From the NCBI GenBank assembly GCA_022601215.1, contig JAHZIZ010000269.1, positions 1 to 6,552 of the forward strand: a stretch of 6,552 nucleotides of DNA. Direction: 5' to 3'. Each line of letters starts with the position of its first letter. Position 1 is the stretch's first letter. Of the stretch, positions 6,452 through 6,552 are shown in pieces. Both the position numbers and the translations under genes were made by a program. Source of the stretch: Bacteroidota bacterium. Its GTDB lineage: Bacteria > Bacteroidota > Bacteroidia > Flavobacteriales > Flavobacteriaceae. The notes beneath the pieces were generated by a model, which had not been told where the DNA came from, searched no databases, and saw only the letters and a list, made by a program, of their open reading frames with translations.

Positions 6452-6510
6452 ACAGATGTTTTAAAAAGCCCGTTTATCGACGGACTAAGGTTATTAAAAA
6501 AATTAATCTG

Positions 6511-6518
6511 TAAAATTA
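6511..6518 (-). promoter_or_regulatory. Candidate -7 box for lysA
   Basis: The minus strand reads TAATTTTA followed by CAGA, identical to the box upstream of mnmA including the flanking CAGA. It lies 59 bases before the lysA ATG, leaving a leader of roughly 50 bases. No TTG stands at the expected -33 position, so the call rests on the -7 element alone. Confidence 0.35.
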
Positions 6519-6552
6519 GAAGTTCCTATTAATTAAAAGGGTTTTGTTCTCA

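Noticed and set aside
6470..6483. Small hairpin CCGT...ACGG in the lysA leader, considered as a lysine riboswitch or attenuator
   Set aside because: The stem is only four base pairs and the leader of about 50 bases is far too short for a lysine riboswitch aptamer.

Overview
The window looks like ordinary chromosomal sequence from a Bacteroidetes bacterium, most likely family Flavobacteriaceae. The support is as follows: AT-rich DNA; almost no Shine-Dalgarno sequences; TAnnTTTG-like boxes upstream of genes; secreted proteins whose signal peptides end in A-Q; and MnmA, LysA and FabK/NMO-type proteins that read like flavobacterial versions. I see no phage, transposon, CRISPR, tRNA or rRNA. No intergenic gap exceeds about 140 bases.

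Left half, + strand. Positions 1-665 hold the 3' part of a secreted MORN-2 repeat protein (YwqK-like), whose start lies outside the window. A strong intrinsic terminator (689-734) closes it. Directly behind this is mnmA (751-1944), the tRNA U34 2-thiolase, with a very short or absent 5' leader. Nine bases after the mnmA stop, an FMN-dependent nitronate monooxygenase/FabK-like oxidoreductase begins at a TTG codon (1954-2901). It is probably cotranscribed with mnmA and ends in a second hairpin terminator (2936-2974). A 56-codon GTG-started reading frame (3019-3189) follows, encoding a possible small single-pass membrane protein.

Right half, - strand, reading right to left. lysA (6451-5243) makes lysine from meso-diaminopimelate. 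After a 139-base gap with an imperfect inverted repeat comes a secreted alpha/beta-hydrolase (5103-4318). It overlaps by four bases (ATGA) a lipoprotein with a class A beta-lactamase-like fold (4321-3194). The two form a translationally coupled pair of envelope or periplasmic hydrolases. The left and right halves converge with only four bases between the small reading frame and the lipoprotein gene.

No clearly new system is visible. The most useful corrections concern start sites: the YwqK-like gene runs off the left edge, the oxidoreductase uses TTG, and both hydrolases start downstream of their longest open frames. The points most worth a second look are the small membrane reading frame, the hydrolase-lipoprotein couple, the roughly 32-residue insertion in MnmA, and the inverted repeat downstream of lysA.
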